This document shows, in pieces, positions 31,550 through 42,463 of a DNA stretch of 64,000 nucleotides; positions within the stretch are counted from its first letter, which is position 1, and each line of letters opens with the position of its first letter. Source of the stretch: Ectobius pallidus (taxonomy: Eukaryota; Arthropoda; Insecta; Blattodea; Ectobiidae); contig CAXKWD010000006.1 in the NCBI GenBank assembly GCA_964059195.1, forward strand, positions 11,710,530 through 11,774,529. The letters are read 5' to 3'. Below the pieces are notes generated by a model. That model did not search any database, was not told the origin of the DNA, and worked only from the letters and a program-made list of their open reading frames with translations. A program made the translations under genes and the position numbers.

Positions 31550-33900
31550 TTTTTCTTCTTCTTCTTCTTCTTCTTCTTCTTCTTCAATCCCATTTGCCTT
31601 TTCAGGCGTCGGGGTAACCTCGTTCAATCCATCTCCTCCATTTAGACCTATCTTCGCTTATCCTTTTCATTTCCATCACTGTCTTTCCATGTTTCTGCCC
31701 AATCCTTTCGATTCTGTCCTCCCAAGTAATACGGGGTCTGCCTCGTCCAGATCTTCCTCCCACTCGCATTTCAAAAACTTGTTTTGCTTTCCTTTCTTCT
31801 CCCATCCTTCTAACATGTCCATACCATTTTAGCTGACGTTCTTCTACTAAGCTAACAATTGTTTTCTTGTGTCCAACCTCATCTCTAATTCTTTCATTTC
31901 GCAATCTGTCTCTTCTAGTTTTCCCTGCTATTCTTCTCATACACTTCATTTCTATGGCCGTGATTTTGCTCAAATGTTTGTCCTGTAACGCCAAACTTTC
32001 CATTCCATATAAGGTGATTGGTACCATTATTGCGTTATATATCTGTAGTTTTGTTTTGTTGTTTATTTCTCTTTTTCCTATTATAGTCCTATTCATTTCA
32101 TAATAGGCTGACGTAGCTTTTTTAACTCTATTTAGTACCTCATGTTCTATTCTCCCATCACTACTTATTATTGTGCCAAGGTATTGGAAAATTTCAATCA
32201 TCTCCAATGTTTTTCCATCACATTCAATATCAAGTTCTTCATAGGATCTATCTTGTTTTGAGACCCACATTACCTTACTTTTTTCTGTATTCACTACCAT
32301 TCCTTTCCTTTTTAGTTCTTCGTACCATTCCACTACTGCCTGTTGAAGTCTTTCTGGTGTACCTGCCACCAATACAATATCATCTGCATATAACAGTGTT
32401 TGTAGGAATACTGGTCTCAACTTCCACATACCCATCTTATTTCTATGGGTTCTTCTTTTGCATATTTTGGTTATTTCATCTAGAAAAACATTAAACAACA
32501 AGGGACTCAAACTGTCCCCTTGTTTTATTCCTCTTTCCATCAAGAATTCCCCTGACACTTCACCATCTATACGTACCATTCCCACTGGTTGTTCATACAC
32601 ACTCTTAATTGCATTTATTAATCTTATTGGTACTTTCTTGGCTACCAACGCTTCCCATATGTATTTTCTTGGCACAGAGTCAAATGCAGCTTGAAGGTCT
32701 AGAAATGCAAGATAAATATCCTGATTTTTAGCTATACTCTTCTCTATTATTGTTCTTAATGTATATATATGATCCTGGGTTTGGCGTTCTGGCCTAAAAG
32801 CCGCTTGTTCTTCCTCCATATCCTCCTCCACTATCATCCTCAGTCTCCTTTCTAGCACCCGTGTATAGATTTTATATGCGACTGATGAGAGGCAGATAGC
32901 CCTATAGTTATTACATTCATAGCTGTTCCCTTTCTTATGCAGTGGTATAACCAGGTTCTTCTTCCATTCTTCTGGTATACTATTTTCCTTCCAGCTTTTC
33001 TTGAACAGCTTGGTGAGTTGCTGCGCCAATTCCTTTCCCCCGTATTTAATTAATTCTGGTGCTACTCCATCTGGTCCTGCTGATTTTCCTATTTTAACTC
33101 TGTCAATTGCTATCTGCACCTCTATTTCATCTATTTCTCCTTCCACTTCCAGGTTCCATATATCTTCATATGGTCCGTATTCAATTCCTTCCTCTCCTTG
33201 TTGGCTTTCCATTTCCTTAAATTTATCTTCATAGTGTTTTCTCCACACTTCTAATACCTCTTTCTTCTCCGAGATAAGTCTGTTCCCATCTTTAATTATT
33301 CTTGTTTGCTTACCATATTTTCCTCTTAACCTCTTTATTGTTTTCCAAAATTCCTTTGTATTCTTTTCTTTAGCTTTGGCTTCTATCATATTTCCAAATT
33401 CCTCCCATGACTTGTTTTTAGCTTCTTTCACTACTAATTTAGCTTATTTTCTCCTCTCTATATATTCTTTTCTATTTTCTTCTGTCGGGAATCCTAAATA
33501 CCTTTTCCAAGCTACCTTCTTATTCTTTACTTTTTCTTTCACTTCTTCTGTCCACCAGTTTGTTCTTTTCTTTCTTGTATTTACTACAGTTTTCCCACAT
33601 ACTTCTTCTGCTGACTCTATCAGCACTGATTTTAAATTATCCCACGTTTCATTAATATTCATATTTCCATTTATTCTTGCTTGTAATTTTTCTTTCACTT
33701 TTCTAGTATATTCATTCTTCTTTTCTTCATTTTGAAGTTCTCTTATCCTGATCATTTCAAACTTCTTGGTTTTCAATTTAGTTGGTCTCTTAAATCTAGT
33801 ATCCATCACCAGCAGTCTATGATCTGTAGACAATTCCGCTCCACGAATTACTTTCACATTCCCTTTTTCTACTTATAATATTTCACACTCTTGAGGTCAA
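31550..33900 (-). mobile_element. RTE-like LINE inserted in element X, (GAA)n tail
   Basis: 5'-truncated at about 33900, in the endonuclease domain. The coding part ends at 31602 and the 3' end is a (GAA)n run (31553-31585 on the plus strand as TTC repeats). Inserted in the same orientation as X. Confidence 0.85.
31602..33880 (-). pseudogene. LINE endonuclease/reverse transcriptase with one premature stop
   Basis: One continuous minus-strand frame of about 755 codons, broken only by a TAA at 33444-33446. Parts: end of the endonuclease domain (IRGAELSTDHRLLV), a basic linker with RTNWWTEEVKEKVK, RT motifs KSAGPDGVAPELIKYGG, YRAICLSSVAYKIY, AFLDLQAAFDSV, GIKQGDSLSPLLFN and LLYADDIVLVA, then a C-terminal part with KWYGHVRRMGEERKA and GRGRPRITWEDRI, ending RRWIERGYPDA. 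The order and the GHVRRM to GRPR.W tail are those of RTE-related insect LINEs. Catalytic YADD is present. Nearly undamaged, so a young insertion. Confidence 0.9.
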
Positions 33901-35791
33901 TTCTCACTACTCGTTACATTGTAAGCTTCATTTCATGCCTTATACTTGATTGATTTTAGGATGTAGGAAGGATGGAAGTTAAGTATGCATAGTGGTAAAA
34001 TACTTATTAATTTCAAAATTCCAAGTTTTTAACTGAATTGTTATATATGATCATAAGTGTGAAATCAAATCAAAATATTATACAAGTGTAACAAAAAAAT
34101 CTTATTAATTAAATCAAATACTCGTGTGGTTATTCTTTGTCAAATCAATGTTCCATTCCCTCAGTACAATCCAGATGGGAATCAGCATATCTCAACATTT
34201 TAAATTCATATATACAATTTTAGTCAGAAAAGGCAGAGCTCATACACTTAAATTCGTCGCAAAGAAAATACTTCAAGGTATCACAACATTATATGCCGTA
34301 ATCCTTGTATCGATAGTGTCTTTCAGTATTCACTAATAAAATGGAGGGCGTCACCGTATTGCCTTAAATTAATACATTCGTCATATTTGGAGGGGGGAGA
34401 CGTTAGTTCCTACCTCCATAAGGTAAAGTATTTCCATGAGGGAAATGAGATATAAAGGGGTCCCAATTTTATTCTGAGTATACTATTTGAATACAAAGAA
34501 TTACAATTGCAAAACATATAATTTATGTCTTGATAATAATTAGAAAACAAAATGAATAAATTTTCTTCTGACAAGAAATACAAAATAAATACTTTCTTAA
34601 CACAGTTCAAAAGAATGGTTAATTCCAATATGACATAAATCTTGTTGTTGTAATAAATACACATATAGGCTTATGATAGGCCTAGAGCTTCTGAAACAAA
34701 ATATTCTACATATTAGATATTTAAATTTCTCACAAATAAATGTATTTGGTAAGAACAATAAATGATATTCACAAACTGTGAATGATATGATCTGATATAA
34801 ATATCTCATACTAATTTCAGTACAATAGACTGACAAAATGATTAAGAGATCAACCACATTGATAATGGGTATCATGTGAAATTAGTTACCGTACTGAAAA
34901 AATTGATAACATTAATACAATTAATGATTTGTTACAGTTATTATATATAGAAGGCTTTATAGCCGTTCTGATATAAGCATTCTGTTCTGCGTTATTAATA
35001 GAACAATAACTATAATATGCAGTATAGCAATTTCGGCTGAGTTTAGAGTTTATTAATTCAAGAGCTATTATTGCTGCAAGAATAATACTTAACTTTGAGA
35101 ATCCCAGACAGCAATCTGCAAGATTCCCATTCGCCACTGAACGGTACTGACGTCCAATGTTGAATTTCTGAATTTCTGTTAGAAAGTCAGGATAGAAGTT
35201 CTTGTAGAGTAGTGATTCCATAAATCACTCGAAGCACGAAAAAGTACTTGGAGTTCTTGATGATTGGAGTTGTTACAGAGGAACAACTGGCAGTTCATAT
35301 AACTGCTGAAGAAATCTACGTAGAGCGAAGAGAGAATATATCTTGTATACAGAGCTGAGATCGTCGGTACAAGTATATACGTAGATCGGATATATATCCT
35401 GCATGAGCGCAGGGAGAGATGAAGAGAATCGGAGACGAAGAGCGTCTGATGTAGAACAGCGTCTGAATGAGAACGGCGTCTGTGTCGAACTGAGGAATTG
35501 AACCAAAGTTCTACACGTGACGACACAGAACGGGGCGCAAATGATTGCGACACGCTCTGGAAATTTCTAATCACGTGATGCGTATCAGAACTGACTAGAA
35601 GCGTATGATTACGTGATGAACTATTACAATATCACTTTCATATCGTTACGTCACGTAACCAATATTGACATCGAATGAAACATTGGTCTGAGAAAAATCA
35701 CACTGAAGTACTTTACGTATCATTTGCATAGTCGTTTTTCAGTTCCGTTCATTAAATAATAACAACAAATACCTCTTAGATGTTTAGATTC
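33901..35791. other. interior of element X after integrase, function unknown
   Basis: Position between integrase and 3' LTR is where an env-like gene would stand in some gypsy elements. The minus-strand frames here (34886-35221, 35179-35574) have no signal peptide with matching transmembrane anchor and no similarity I can see, so I do not call an env gene. The plus-strand GGAGGGGGGAGACG at 34391 is purine-rich but on the wrong strand for X. Confidence 0.4.
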
Positions 35792-36852
35792 TTAAACAAT
35801 CCGTGACATAACATGGTATGGCTTTAATAGGTGATTGCGGTACTTTCCCACAATTTTATGGGGTTTCTTGGAATCTTTTAATTGAATGGTGTCTGTACTA
35901 AATTTTGCATGTACGATGAGAGGGCCTTTGGAAACTAAACTGAATTTATGTTGTTGGTTATGAAGTTTACTGGATAGCACATTTTGTCTCAGTAGTACAT
36001 AATCTTCTGGTTTGGGATCCCATTTCTTCCTTTTCTTACGTGGTTTTTCTTTCCTTTTCAACCAACGCTTTTGTAACCTTTTGAGGATGGCTTGACATAC
36101 TTCAATGTCAGAGTTCTCACATGTATTCAACACGGGTGGTGTGTTGGAAAATAGGGGTCCCACTTTACAGTGTTTAACAACTTCCAAAGGAATTTCCTTG
36201 GTAACCTGATGTCTTGTCTCGTTCAATATTGCTTCTATAGGTTTTAAGTACCGGTACCAATTCTTGTGCTGTCTGTGTGTGAGTAAGCGTAAATAGGATA
36301 TTACCTGTTTGATGTAGAGTTCTGAGATATTGCATTGGGGATTGAAATTTCATGAATGGTAGGTTTTGATTCCTAGCTTTTTCAATCCTTCGGACCATCT
36401 TTTAGAAGAAAAAATACTCGCGTTATCCGTAAGACAACTGAAAATCTGGCCGTATGAATTCACGTATTCTTGCATTTTTATCAGGCAAATTTTTGTTGAT
36501 AAATCTCTTATTGGATACAAAGCAACAAGTTTGCTAAAAAATCTACTAATATAAAAATATACTGGCAACCAAAGGTACTGCGTATCAGTGGTTCCAATAT
36601 ATCTCCGCATAGCAACTGATTGGGTTCTGTGGCTTCAATAGAATGTACATCAGTTTCATAGGCAGTGTTTTTGTTCTTTCCTGTTTGACATAGGTGACAA
36701 GTGCAGACGTACAGTCTGACTTTTCTTCCTAACTGCTTAGTAAAGAAATGGTCGCTGATAGCATTTACCATTCTTTCTGTACCGCTGTGCGCTAAGTTCT
36801 CATGGTAGCTTGCAATTATGTCCTGTTCTAAAGCTTTCGGTACGGTCTCCAA
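35792..36852 (-). pseudogene. element X integrase, frameshifted
   Basis: Three overlapping frames on the minus strand together give an integrase: an HHCC zinc-binding domain (HENLAH, then CTCHLC), the core with LLCGDILEPL and a LTDNASIFSS segment, each with a catalytic Asp, then a basic C-terminal part with EDYVLLRQNVLSS and SLVSKGPLIVH, which resembles the GPY/F module of Ty3/gypsy integrases. At least two frame changes (near 36510-36600 and 36180-36390) make it non-functional. Confidence 0.83.
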
Positions 36853-36914
36853 GTAGGGGTTTCCAGCCCAAAAAGTTTATATATTAAATTGTTGTGTATT
36901 GTAATGGTTTTATG

Positions 36915-38668
36915 TCAGTTGTTGGTGCATGCCGGATTGGATTTTGAATCTGGGATGCCCTGCAGCTCAGGTCGGATAGATAAAAGGTATTCATCGTCTG
37001 TCTGAAGTGTCACTAAATTTGCTAATTTGTCATTGAGCTTGTATTTGTCATTGATGGTGATTTTCATGATCTTGACCTCCTTCTCGACCTGTCCTTCCAT
37101 ACTGGCTATGCCTGGATGACTAGGCAAACGAGAAAGAATATCTGGCAGTACATTTTCAGACCCTTTGATGTGTTTTATCTCTATATTGTATCTAGAGATT
37201 GCGCTAATGAGTCTCGACACTCTAGAGTTGCTCAGTTTGCACTGATTTATAAAGCTCAGACTCATATGGTCGCAATGTACGGTGATTTTGCGATTGTATA
37301 CGTAGTGATTGTATTTATTCAAAGCTTCGTAAACTGCGTATATTTCCAACTCTGTAGGGTACATTCTGGACTGAGTGGTGTTCAAGCCTTTGCTCGCAGT
37401 AGCTATTATGCGTTTTTCGCCATCTTTAAGTTGAAATAAAATGCTCCCTATACCGCGAGCACTTGCATCACACTGTATATAGAAGGGGATTGTGTCATCG
37501 GGCTTTTGCAGACGAATGGACTCAGCAAACAGCTGCTTAACTTTGTTAAATGCCGCATCATGTTCCTTCGTCCATTCCCATTTCTGGGCTTTCCGCAAAA
37601 GAGGCTTGAGGGGGCAAAGTTCTTGGGCGTAGTTTACTACAAAACGGGCCTGGTACTGGCATACGCGAAGGAAGAATCTTAATTGTTTTTTATTCTTAGG
37701 GGCTGGGATTTTCAAGATGGCGTCATCGATACGGCATTCTTTCCCGGATATTATATATCCAAGAAATTTCACCTCTCTCTCAAAAAAGTGGCACTTCGAG
37801 ATGTTAATGGTAAATCCAGCTCTTCTGAGCTTACATATGGTTTTGTCTATGTGGTCCATTTGATCAGCGATTGAATGTGACGCAACCAAAACGTCATCAA
37901 GGTAGGGGATTATGAAAGGATTTGTGCTCCATTCAAAAGTTAGGGCAAAAGCGCGTAGCAGTGCGGCTGATGACGTGCGACAGCCGAACGGAACGCGACA
38001 GAAGGGAAAATGACGTCCTTGATAGTTGAAACTTGTCATATCTCGAGATTCTGGGTCTAAACGGATCTGCCAAAAAGCAGAATTGCGATCAGTGGAAGAA
38101 GAATAATTTCCTTCCTTCCCTCTGGACAGTAACTCGTCAGAAGTCAACAGTCCATAGTTGTCTTCCTGAGAGTCAAGGTTAATGCTTCGCGCATCGATAG
38201 TTAAGCGTATGTCGCCTGAGGGCTTTATTACGATACCTTAAGGGTACTGTAATTGCTATTTGAGTTCTCAATGATACCCTGATCTAGCATGTTTTGTATA
38301 ACAGCAGTAACTTTAGCTCTTAAGCTTAGTGGTATGGGTCTCGACTTGTGTCTAACTATGGTGGTAGAGCGTCGGTTTATTCGGTGAGAATACAGATTAC
38401 ATTTTCCAATTTTATTAGCAAATAAATCCTTATGCTTTCTCAGCACACCGAATAAATCCTGTCTAGCGTGTGTGTCCAAGCCCTGAGCCTCGCTTACTTT
38501 GGCCAATATAAGCGTATCTAGCTCAGTACTTGCCATAATGTGATATATATTAACGTCCACTTCTGAAATTAAATGTTCTGTGTGTGTTCCATGAGGGGTA
38601 GAAGTGGAGTGAGGGGTTTGTGTGAAGGTCGTGTTTTGTTTGTTGTACGAGAGATTGGGTGTAGGCAT
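36915..38668 (-). pseudogene. element X reverse transcriptase-RNase H, one frameshift
   Basis: The first part ends near SNSNYSTL at about 38235, where the frame shifts; the next frame reads IVIKPSGDIRLTIDARS and runs open to 36915. RT motifs: DRNSAFWQIRLDPESRD, PFGCRTSSAAL, PYLDDVLVAS with intact YLDD. RNase H follows: YIQCDASARGIGSILF with the first Asp, YPTELEIYAVYEAL with the Glu, VHCDHMSLSF with the next Asp. About 585 codons in total. Ty3/gypsy by sequence and by RT-RH-IN order. Confidence 0.9.
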
Positions 38669-38775
38669 TTATTGTCTCAACAAAAAACTACTCTTCCCCA
38701 ATGTCTGGAGCATGGTCAACTGCTGGTAAGGGGAGGGGGACTGATTTACAAAAAGGTTCTATTTGTTCTTGCTTG

Positions 38776-39147
38776 TCATCTCCAATGAAAGAAAAATTTC
38801 GTTCGGAAGTCAATGATCGCTTCCAGCTGTCTGAAGACTTCACTGCCCACAATCAATGGCAGATTCAATCCTGTTATTACTAGGAATAAAACCTCCACCG
38901 TGTTGGCTGCTATATTTAAAGGTACGAAACATTGGTGTCGTATCTTAAATCTTATTTTACCCGCTGCAAGAAGTGCTGACATATTATAGACTGGTAAAAT
39001 TTGCGTAATAGCTTTAGTGCGTTGCAATTGCAAGAATGTCGACTGGGACATGACTTGGGCATCCGACCCTGTATCGAGCGTTATTTGATAGGGGTTTCCG
39101 CCTATTAATACCTCGATAACAGGTGGCCTATTGTTGTCCTGTGACAA
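38776..39147 (-). CDS. element X aspartic protease domain
   Basis: An open minus-strand frame of 123 codons with the retropepsin active site ITLDTGSDAQVMS and, later, NLPLIVGSEVFRQLEAIID, which corresponds to the second conserved region (hydrophobic-G) of the fold. It would process the gag-pol polyprotein. It lies between the nucleocapsid-like part and RT, the normal place. Not in frame with the RT segment as it stands. Confidence 0.8.
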   Translation of the reverse strand: MSQDNNRPPVIEVLIGGNPYQITLDTGSDAQVMSQSTFLQLQRTKAITQILPVYNMSALLAAGKIRFKIRHQCFVPLNIAANTVEVLFLVITGLNLPLIVGSEVFRQLEAIIDFRTKFFFHWR

Positions 39148-39718
39148 CTCACGTCTCTGTAAAACACCTACGGTAATAACTGTGGGTGTGTCATTGTTTA
39201 TATTTTACAAAAAACCCGGTGTTGTACAGTCATTGTTAACTGTAGTATTGTTGTGGTTCACACCATTGTTGACTGTAGAAACATTGGGTGGTGTAGTGTC
39301 AATTTTAGAGAATATATTTGTTTCAACAATTTTATGACTATTTGCAATTTCATTGTTAACACTCATATCGTTATGATAAATTACGTTGTTGTCATCTGTT
39401 TCATTGTTAATAAAGTTAACATTGACTCCATTCTGAATATTTTCTGTTAAGTGGTTGTGTTCACACCGTAACCCCCGAATTCTTCCTCCGCACCATGTCA
39501 TTTTTAGCATGCACGGCGGCGGTCGGAAATTCTCGGTTACTAAGTAAACTGGCGATGTGGTGTGTAACAATGGGTGACAAAGTTTGTTTATGAGATGTAG
39601 AGTCTAGTGCTGAGTGTGGTGCTGACCTGAGTGCCTTATCAGATATTTTAAAGACTTTGTTTTGTGTACCTCCGTTATTGTTCCATAGAACTGCAGGGCT
39701 CCGCTTTCGATGCGCAAG

Positions 39719-40357
39719 TTAGTCGTTTAAAATACCCGTCGCTATTGGTGACTGGCTGCCAGTGTTGTTATTTTCATGATTAGTCATTGTGTCATTCCTC
39801 GTTTGATTATTATTTTGACCATTGTTTTTACCATACCGGTTAAGTCCTCGCCTGGAATTGGGTCTACCTCTTAGGCTTGGCCTGAAAAAGCCTTGGTTGT
39901 ATTGGGGCCTATTGAACCAGCTAGTTGCTCCATTGAACAGTCGTCTTGTATAATTCTGATTGTGATTCATGCCTTGTGTATTATGATTGTTATATGCATA
40001 GTCATTCCTGTCGGTATTGTAGTTACTTTGATAGCGGAAGTTGTTATTTCTGAAACCATTGTTGTTATAGCCTGTCTATCTCCTTCCATTATTGTATTGA
40101 TATGGACGATACCTAAAACTCCTACATCTCCAGTACGAAGTACGGTTCCCTCTCTGATAGGGATTATTTTCCTAGTTCTGTCCTGGGCTATTTGACCTAT
40201 GTACCTTACATTCCTCAGCCTCATTTTCACTTCCCGGCTGACTGTCCTCACACGCCTGTTCAGATCCTAACCGCGGCTCGCATCCAAAAGAGGGTTGGAT
40301 GGGTCTAGTCTGGACGTAATTAATATTCCTTTTCATACTCTGATTGTTTGCTGACAC
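39719..40357 (-). pseudogene. element X gag C-terminal (nucleocapsid-like), frame-broken
   Basis: Asn-, Arg- and Gly-rich frames follow the capsid part: NRPQYNQGFFRPSLRGRPNS and RRGLNRYGKNNGQNNNQTRN in one frame (39719-39970), others in the overlapping frames upstream. Basic, repetitive composition fits RNA binding. A cysteine-rich remnant is visible near 40250-40300 (ACEDSQPGSENEAEECKVH) but a proper CCHC knuckle is not. Confidence 0.6.
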
Positions 40358-40402
40358 TTGTGGTATATTAGCCTTCTGAGTGGGAAAGGGAGATTCCTGT
40401 AG

Positions 40403-41869
40403 TTATTTTAACAATGCGATCATATCTGGGATAGTTTTAGTGGAGGCAATGATCAATATATTTTTGATAGAAAAGGGGAAATGAGAGCATAACGCTTTGA
40501 TAAACAAATGGTCTTCAATACTAGGGGTTAGTAATTGTTTGGAATCACATAAAGAAATAAAATAATCCACGTAACTCTGACCACTGGTGCGGTCATAGCT
40601 TCCGTGAAAGATTTGATTCTTTATCCTTTCCTGGTCTGAGATCGACCAGAACTCATTGAGAAAGGACTCCTCAAATGTTTGCATATTTAACTCCTTGGTG
40701 TCATTTACAACATTGAACCACCTAGCAGCTGCACCTTTGAATGACCTGGCTACCAAGATCATTTTTAAATGTTCCGGTACATTTCTCAGGTAAAAGAAAG
40801 TTTTTAACTCCCGTAAATATTTCACGGGATTAGTTCTTTGTCTATACTCGAAAACAGGAAGAGGTAAGTCGCTTTGACTCAGCGAAAATCCATGATGGCT
40901 GCTTGGATTGAAATTTTGATTGTTATTGTTATTATTATGTTGTGTGCTACCAGCTGCCTGTTGATTAAATCCGTTGTCTGATCTGGGTAAATTGACGGAT
41001 GGAGGAGGGATATTTGGTATATTGGAATTTGGTTCTGTCAGTCCGGAGGAAGTTGAGGCGTTTTCGCCCTCATGAGGTACTAGGACTGTTTCCCTAGTAC
41101 TCTCGGTAATACTTTCTTGATCTCTCACTCTCTGACGTAACCTATCTACCTCGGAAGTAAGGGATTCCAATCTCGTATTATTATTTCTTACTCCTCGCTC
41201 TATTGCCCTGACCTGGGTGCTAACAGCATCAACCTGGGTATGAACCTGTGTACGAACAGCATCTATCTGTCCGGTCAAAATACTTTCAGAGGAAGCAATC
41301 TGCTGAGTTACACGAGAATCAATCTGCATTAATTCTTCGGTAACGTGTTGCCTATGATTCGGGATTAATTGTGTAAGGTTATTTGTTTGAGCAGTTAACT
41401 CAGAATTCAAAGTTTCTGTTACTTCGGTTCTTAAGGAACTAGTTTGTGAAGCAATTTCTGTCTGTAATGAAGTTATTTGATTGTTTACAGAATTTATTGA
41501 GGTGTTGAGAGCAGTGTTTTGATACGCAAATTCAGTTTGCAGAGAATTTATTGTGGTGTTGAGAGCAGTATTTTGATTCGCAAGTGAGGTAATTGCATTC
41601 ATTATTTGTTGGAGCGCGTCTACATTCTCAGAAGTAGTACCTGTATTACAAGGGGTAATGTTGGATGGAACAGCTGGTTGGGTTGGCGAACCTTCTAGGG
41701 GTTCATCACTGACATTTACCCTAATACACTCTTGCTCACTATTATACATTGTAGGTTGTATTATAGGTACTTGAGGTGGATTTTCAGTTTGAGTTTGTAT
41801 CACACTTGAACATGCATTTACACCTACGAAATTCACAGACATTTTGATCTTATTACTGCGTAAACGCAT
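40403..41869 (-). CDS. element X gag polyprotein, matrix/capsid part
   Basis: 488 codons, open. Residues 1-80 are polar; about 85-255 are heptad-like repeats rich in N, Q, S and T (ALNTTINSLQTEFA, then ALNTSINSVNNQITSLQ), predicted coiled coil; about 255-330 are low-complexity (N-rich); 335-488 form a retrotransposon gag domain with LPLPVFEYRQRTNPVKYL, KGAAARWFNVV and SYVDYFISLCDSKQ. The product would assemble into intracellular capsids. It lies just after the primer-binding site of the 5' LTR, as expected. The ATG at 41869 is my choice as it precedes all recognisable parts. Confidence 0.88.
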   Translation of the reverse strand: MRLRSNKIKMSVNFVGVNACSSVIQTQTENPPQVPIIQPTMYNSEQECIRVNVSDEPLEGSPTQPAVPSNITPCNTGTTSENVDALQQIMNAITSLANQNTALNTTINSLQTEFAYQNTALNTSINSVNNQITSLQTEIASQTSSLRTEVTETLNSELTAQTNNLTQLIPNHRQHVTEELMQIDSRVTQQIASSESILTGQIDAVRTQVHTQVDAVSTQVRAIERGVRNNNTRLESLTSEVDRLRQRVRDQESITESTRETVLVPHEGENASTSSGLTEPNSNIPNIPPPSVNLPRSDNGFNQQAAGSTQHNNNNNNQNFNPSSHHGFSLSQSDLPLPVFEYRQRTNPVKYLRELKTFFYLRNVPEHLKMILVARSFKGAAARWFNVVNDTKELNMQTFEESFLNEFWSISDQERIKNQIFHGSYDRTSGQSYVDYFISLCDSKQLLTPSIEDHLFIKALCSHFPFSIKNILIIASTKTIPDMIALLK

Positions 41870-42443
41870 AAAGAAAAAATTGAAGTTGAAATTTACTATA
41901 AAATAAAATGTAAAATAAAAAATACTCCTTATTTGAGTGAAACTGTAAAACTATTGAAGCTAATACAAAAATATAATATGTATACTTTAAACCATTTTTT
42001 TTTTAAATTACAATTTATTCTGTGAATCTCGTACTGAGACAAAGTAAAAGAAATGCGTACAATACCCCAGTCTGTAGTCTGCTGTTGGCCGGTCACTGGA
42101 TGTTGAATGGGGTTGTAGACCTTTCGTTGAGTGGAGGGCGGGATGTAGTTATTCAGTTGATGGGAGGGCTTTTGGTGAATGCTGTTGGTGAGTGATGAGT
42201 ATCCACAATGCCTACCTGCACTGAAGCTAATCGGTCCTATATGTCCAACGTTATTATAATGTGAAAAGTTTTTGAATATTCGTTGTTACGTGTTTTTAAA
42301 TATTCGTTGTTACGTTGTAATGATACTGTATAATTTATTTATATTGAATAAGTTGCAGACTCATATCTCCCGTGTGGTTTCAAAAAAAAATTCCTTAATT
42401 GGTGGCCTATGTCATATATTTCCTGTGTCGCTTTAAAAGTCCT

Positions 42444-42461
42444 GCCCCGAGATGGGAGCCA
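42444..42461 (-). promoter_or_regulatory. tRNA primer-binding site of element X
   Basis: Two bases inside the 5' LTR the minus strand reads TGGCTCCCATCTCGGGGC, which begins with the TGG complementary to tRNA CCA ends. The tRNA was not identified. Confidence 0.75.
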
Positions 42462-42463
42462 TT

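Noticed and set aside
31331..33735. Several plus-strand frames of 60-119 residues
   Set aside because: They are the antisense shadows of the LINE coding sequence, rich in F, S and L as expected.
35179..35574. Envelope-like gene of element X
   Set aside because: No signal peptide, furin site or transmembrane anchor in the right order; no similarity seen.
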